DNA from: Endocalyx cinctus
Lineage: Eukaryota; Ascomycota; Sordariomycetes; Amphisphaeriales; Apiosporaceae
Assembly: GCA_001600455.1 (NCBI GenBank)
Contig: BCKC01000001.1
Coordinates: 5,730,441 to 5,794,440 of the forward strand
Length of the DNA: 64,000 bases
Reading direction: 5' to 3'
The notes beneath the pieces were generated by a model. That model saw only the letters and a list, made by a program, of their open reading frames with translations. It searched no databases and had not been told where the DNA came from. Both the position numbers and the translations under genes were made by a program. Shown here piece by piece: positions 61,034 through 64,000 of the stretch (positions are counted from its first letter, which is position 1; every line of letters begins with the position of its first letter).

Positions 61034-64000
61034 ATGAGTAGTTCCAAAAATCAGTCAGGACGTTGGTTTAACCAAAAACGCCAGCTCCGCGTCGACGACC
61101 GTTTCGATGACCTTCTCGCAGAGTTCGACCAATGGCGAAGAGATAATTCGGGTTCCTACGGTACGGAAGAGTGTGTTAACGTCTTAAAAACTTATGTCTA
61201 CCAATTCCTTGAGATTATTGGCAGGGAGAATTTATATTCTGAAGTTGTAATGGAGCACTTGTTCCCAGTAGGGAACACGGCCTATTCAGCTCAATATCCG
61301 TCTGATCTCAATTTTATACACACGCCGGGGGAATTGGATGGCACATTTTCCTCAGGTATGCCTAGATTGGGATTCGACCACTTTAAAACTCTTCTTGGTG
61401 GAAGACCGGGAAGCAGTTCGACTGCCGTCGGAACCGTGTTAAAAGCTATCGCGACCGGAGGCGAACCTGTATTTCCTAAATTTCCTGCGGCACCAAGGTT
61501 GTTGGGTGGGGCGTCATCTAATGCCGGCCCGAGTCAGCAGCAGCAGACACGACCGAAGCCTACGGACAAGAGCGTCGTGTGGTCCAATCCTCTGGCGCTC
61601 TGGGCTCGAGCCGACCAAGATTCCCGAGTACCCCTGGATGACGCCTATCTACAGGTGGCCCCCGCACAAGTTCCCCAAGTTCCAATTATGAGTCCGGACG
61701 ATGATATGGGAGCCAAGGCACGACAGAGACTTGCAGAGATAATAAGAAGGGGGTTTAATGACGCAGAAAGATCATGGACAAGAGCAGATCAATTGAACGA
61801 CGCCACTATGCTTCGACAGTTAGACGCCCAAATCGCCGCGGAAATTGAGAAGCACAAAGATAGAGTACGCGATTGGGTAAAAGTTAGTACGAAGCTACCG
61901 ATCCGCAAAGATCCGGACATCGGATCATGGACGGACCGTGCTGCCAATCAATGGGCAGTCACTTCCGACCATTTCCCAAGGTATCTCCGCGCAGCGTTTG
62001 CAGCTCGAGCGTTAGAGATCGTCCGGATGAGGATAACGGAGAAGTTGTACGAGGCATACGAGGTCCACGACGTCGATGTCTACGAAGCTGAAAAGCGAAA
62101 ACTCGACATCTGGATAATGAGCGAGAAGCTCTGGCTTGGGTACGATCATGTGCGATACAGATCTTTAAGCCTATCCATAAAGCAAGCAATGCTGAAAAAG
62201 CGCCAGGCGATTCGTAGACGAGTGACGCAGCGATGGACGAACGAACGACGAGTACTGGAGAGAAAAATCACCCAGCTTCAAAATAATCCAACCCAGACCG
62301 CTTCCAGTCCCATTGCTCAACCTGGCACTAGCACGTCCCCTTCTGCACCGGCTGGCCCCTCTTCCCAAGGTGGTACTCCCCAGGGTGGTCAAACTTCTGT
62401 TCCCAAACTACCAGGTGGTACCCCTATCGCTGGTCCTGTTCTCAAGGGTGTTACCCCTTCCAATACTTCTTCCAGTAGTAGTTATTCCTCTGGTTCTACG
62501 GGCCCGACCAATTTTGGTCCTGCTCCTGTTGGCGGCCCCCCTCCTACTACTTCTACCCCTCCTACTACTTCTGGTCTCCCTCCTGGTTCTACGGGCTCGG
62601 CCAATTTTGGTCCTGCTCCTGTTGGCGGCCCCCCTCCTACTACTTCTGGTCTCCCTCCTGGTTCTATGGGCTCGGCCAATTTTGGTCCTGCTCCTGTGGG
62701 CGGCCCCCCTCCCAACACCTCTGGTCCTACCGGTTCCGTCAGTCTTGGCCCTATTCCCTTTGTTCCGCCCACAAGTGGTCTACCTAATACTGCTGCAGGT
62801 GCTCCCAACTTTGGCACCGCTCTCCCCACAACTGCCTATACAGCTGTTGACGACCTCCATAACAACCCAACGTTAACGAAGGCAATGCAAGATCTCCAAA
62901 ATTCAAAGAACTCGACTACTCAAGAATCTTTGGTAAATATCATAAACAAGCTCAAGGCGTCTAACATAATTGTTCAAAACTATGATCCCTCACTGGCTCA
63001 GCAGCAACGAAGCCAAGTGCAGCCAAGTGATTTTGACTGCATGGAGGGTGATGTCAACGAAACAGACGACCCAGTCACGATGATTAACAAGTACAACAAG
63101 AAGATTGCACAGGTTAAGTCTATAATGACTAATCATCAGAAGGGACAACTTCCAGCTAAGCTTGCCAAAGACAGTGCCTACACGGTGGACGACATCCTGG
63201 GGATGTTCGACGCCGTGAGTCAGGACGAGAAGACGCGTATCAACAATCTCATCCTGAGCAACAACATAGACCCGCAAGACCCGGGTAATTACCAGATTAT
63301 ACAATCGAACAACGTCGACATCATGGCCAGGACCCTACTAGCGCGGATAATGGACGAAAAGAGCAAAGCACTGCAGTCCGGCCATGCACCGACGAGCAAG
63401 GAAGTGTTGAAGGCCGGAAACACCTCGTCGTGGCCGGCGCAGCCCGAGAACTACTACTACAGCAACACGGCGAAAACGCCGGTGAAGCCGGACCTGACCA
63501 CCGGCGTTTCGAGCTTGGGCCCCGGTCCGATGCCCGGCGAGCGTCCGACTCCCATCGCCACCAACGTCCTCGTCGGCGCCTCTGAGAACAGCGGCGTCAC
63601 GCCTTTTATTGGCAACAAGCGACGAGAATACGATGATATTTTCGAACAGGCAGGCTCACTTCCCAAAAAGCCGAAGACATATAGTACAACCAGCAGCTCG
63701 GCGGGACCGCAAGCGCAATCGGGACCACAAGCGCCATCGGGATCGCAAGCGCCATCGGGAGGATTTGTCAAAGCAGCATTAGCGACAAATTCCAACCAGG
63801 CATCGCAAAGTAACATGCCTCAGGCCCCGACGAACATCCCACGATGGAAGAGCCTCCTCGCTTCTCCAGCCGCTTATATGATATCTCTGCCGGTGGAGTG
63901 GAAGGCGGACGCCGTCGCGTGCAACGCGATCTACTTTTACGCCCTTACACGAGAGTTAACCGAAGCCGCCCAGGACCTAAGCAACGGCACTCTGAATGAC
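61034..64000 (+). CDS. Large protein with Gly/Pro-rich tandem repeats, partial (3' end outside window)
   Basis: An uninterrupted frame of 989 codons from ATG 61034 to the last base of the window, so the C-terminus is missing. No family recognised. Residues 1-150 are a folded-looking N-terminal region (VDDRFDDLLAEFDQWRRDN, then VLKTYVYQFLEIIG). About 210-430 are charged helices (ARQRLAEIIRRGFNDAERSW, KRQAIRRRVTQRWTNERRVL) that could form coiled coil. About 430-610 are Gly/Pro/Ser/Thr-rich with 25-residue tandem repeats. A second helical block follows (AMQDLQNSKNS through MARTLLARIMDEKSKAL). Near residue 865 a bipartite basic motif (NKRREYDD, LPKKPKTY) resembles a nuclear signal, then Gln/Ala/Pro/Ser repeats. 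The terminal segment (WKSLLASPAAYMISLPVEW) looks folded. Not a transposase or a known toxin family by eye. The long open frame with consistent codon use supports a real gene. Confidence 0.8.
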   Translation, partial: MSSSKNQSGRWFNQKRQLRVDDRFDDLLAEFDQWRRDNSGSYGTEECVNVLKTYVYQFLEIIGRENLYSEVVMEHLFPVGNTAYSAQYPSDLNFIHTPGELDGTFSSGMPRLGFDHFKTLLGGRPGSSSTAVGTVLKAIATGGEPVFPKFPAAPRLLGGASSNAGPSQQQQTRPKPTDKSVVWSNPLALWARADQDSRVPLDDAYLQVAPAQVPQVPIMSPDDDMGAKARQRLAEIIRRGFNDAERSWTRADQLNDATMLRQLDAQIAAEIEKHKDRVRDWVKVSTKLPIRKDPDIGSWTDRAANQWAVTSDHFPRYLRAAFAARALEIVRMRITEKLYEAYEVHDVDVYEAEKRKLDIWIMSEKLWLGYDHVRYRSLSLSIKQAMLKKRQAIRRRVTQRWTNERRVLERKITQLQNNPTQTASSPIAQPGTSTSPSAPAGPSSQGGTPQGGQTSVPKLPGGTPIAGPVLKGVTPSNTSSSSSYSSGSTGPTNFGPAPVGGPPPTTSTPPTTSGLPPGSTGSANFGPAPVGGPPPTTSGLPPGSMGSANFGPAPVGGPPPNTSGPTGSVSLGPIPFVPPTSGLPNTAAGAPNFGTALPTTAYTAVDDLHNNPTLTKAMQDLQNSKNSTTQESLVNIINKLKASNIIVQNYDPSLAQQQRSQVQPSDFDCMEGDVNETDDPVTMINKYNKKIAQVKSIMTNHQKGQLPAKLAKDSAYTVDDILGMFDAVSQDEKTRINNLILSNNIDPQDPGNYQIIQSNNVDIMARTLLARIMDEKSKALQSGHAPTSKEVLKAGNTSSWPAQPENYYYSNTAKTPVKPDLTTGVSSLGPGPMPGERPTPIATNVLVGASENSGVTPFIGNKRREYDDIFEQAGSLPKKPKTYSTTSSSAGPQAQSGPQAPSGSQAPSGGFVKAALATNSNQASQSNMPQAPTNIPRWKSLLASPAAYMISLPVEWKADAVACNAIYFYALTRELTEAAQDLSNGTLND
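62492..62722 (+). repeat. 75-bp coding minisatellite (25-residue Gly/Pro repeat)
   Basis: Three units begin at 62492, 62585 and 62660. The first is 93 bp because it carries an internal duplication (CCTACTACTTCT), the second is 75 bp, the third is truncated. Units share the core ANFGPAPVGGPPPTTSGLPP. All lengths are multiples of three, so the frame is kept. Confidence 0.92.
63707..63760 (+). repeat. 18-bp coding tandem repeat
   Basis: Three units on the pattern CCACAAGCGCCATCGGGA, encoding PQAQSG, PQAPSG and SQAPSG in the large partial protein. Confidence 0.9.

Noticed and set aside
62313..62876. 187-codon Leu/Pro/Val-rich frame
   Set aside because: Out-of-frame reading of the minisatellite in the large plus-strand gene.
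1..64000. CRISPR arrays, biosynthetic gene cluster, intact transposon
   Set aside because: No spaced direct repeats, no backbone synthase or tailoring genes together, and no transposase, reverse transcriptase or long terminal repeats seen.

Overview
The window is nuclear DNA from a filamentous ascomycete (Pezizomycotina; probably Sordariomycetes-like, low confidence). The evidence is short introns of about 50-240 nt with GTAAGT-type donors and CTAAC/CTGAC branch sites, a fungal Zn2Cys6 regulator, a ura2-type multifunctional pyrimidine gene, a TRPY/Yvc1 channel and a fungal Mis4/Scc2. Genes are GC-richer islands in AT-rich, microsatellite-rich intergenic DNA. I support 14 protein genes, one of them cut by the window end, and find no tRNA, rRNA or intact transposon.

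Left part (1-21.8 kb): an HSL-type alpha/beta hydrolase (+, 224-1344); a seven-exon Zn2Cys6 transcription factor (+, 5662-8520) whose zinc cluster is completed by a 21-nt microexon followed by a GC-AG intron; a 180-N assembly gap (10354-10533); an intronless nuclear-looking protein of unknown function (-, 11772-13061); a 7.7-kb gene-free tract; and an Alr4036-type FMN-binding pyridoxamine-phosphate-oxidase-like gene (-, 20762-21808).

Middle (22.9-43 kb): the giant ura2 gene (-, 22932-29800; glutamine amidotransferase, CPSase, degenerate dihydroorotase, aspartate transcarbamoylase); a yvc1-like vacuolar cation channel (+, 32775-36653) with one ambiguous splice junction; a two-exon 77-aa single-pass membrane protein (-, 37905-38237) whose exons are too short to stand out as open frames; and a six-exon BTB-like protein with a very acidic tail (+, 39774-42489).

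Right part (43.5-64 kb): the cohesin loader mis4/scc2 (-, 43581-49570) divergent from the RNA polymerase I subunit rpa12 (+, 50203-50724), which is convergent with deoxyhypusine hydroxylase (-, 50893-51953). Then follow a small BTB-like protein (+, 53890-54561), pyridoxamine-phosphate oxidase pdx3 (+, 56663-57504), a bZIP factor (+, 59216-60319) and a long uninterrupted reading frame of at least 989 codons (+, 61034 to the window end) with 25-residue Gly/Pro-rich tandem repeats and no recognised family.

The genes are mostly unrelated housekeeping functions (pyrimidine, vitamin B6, hypusine, rRNA transcription, cohesion) plus regulators; nothing looks like a biosynthetic cluster. All exon boundaries were read by eye from splice signals and reading frame.
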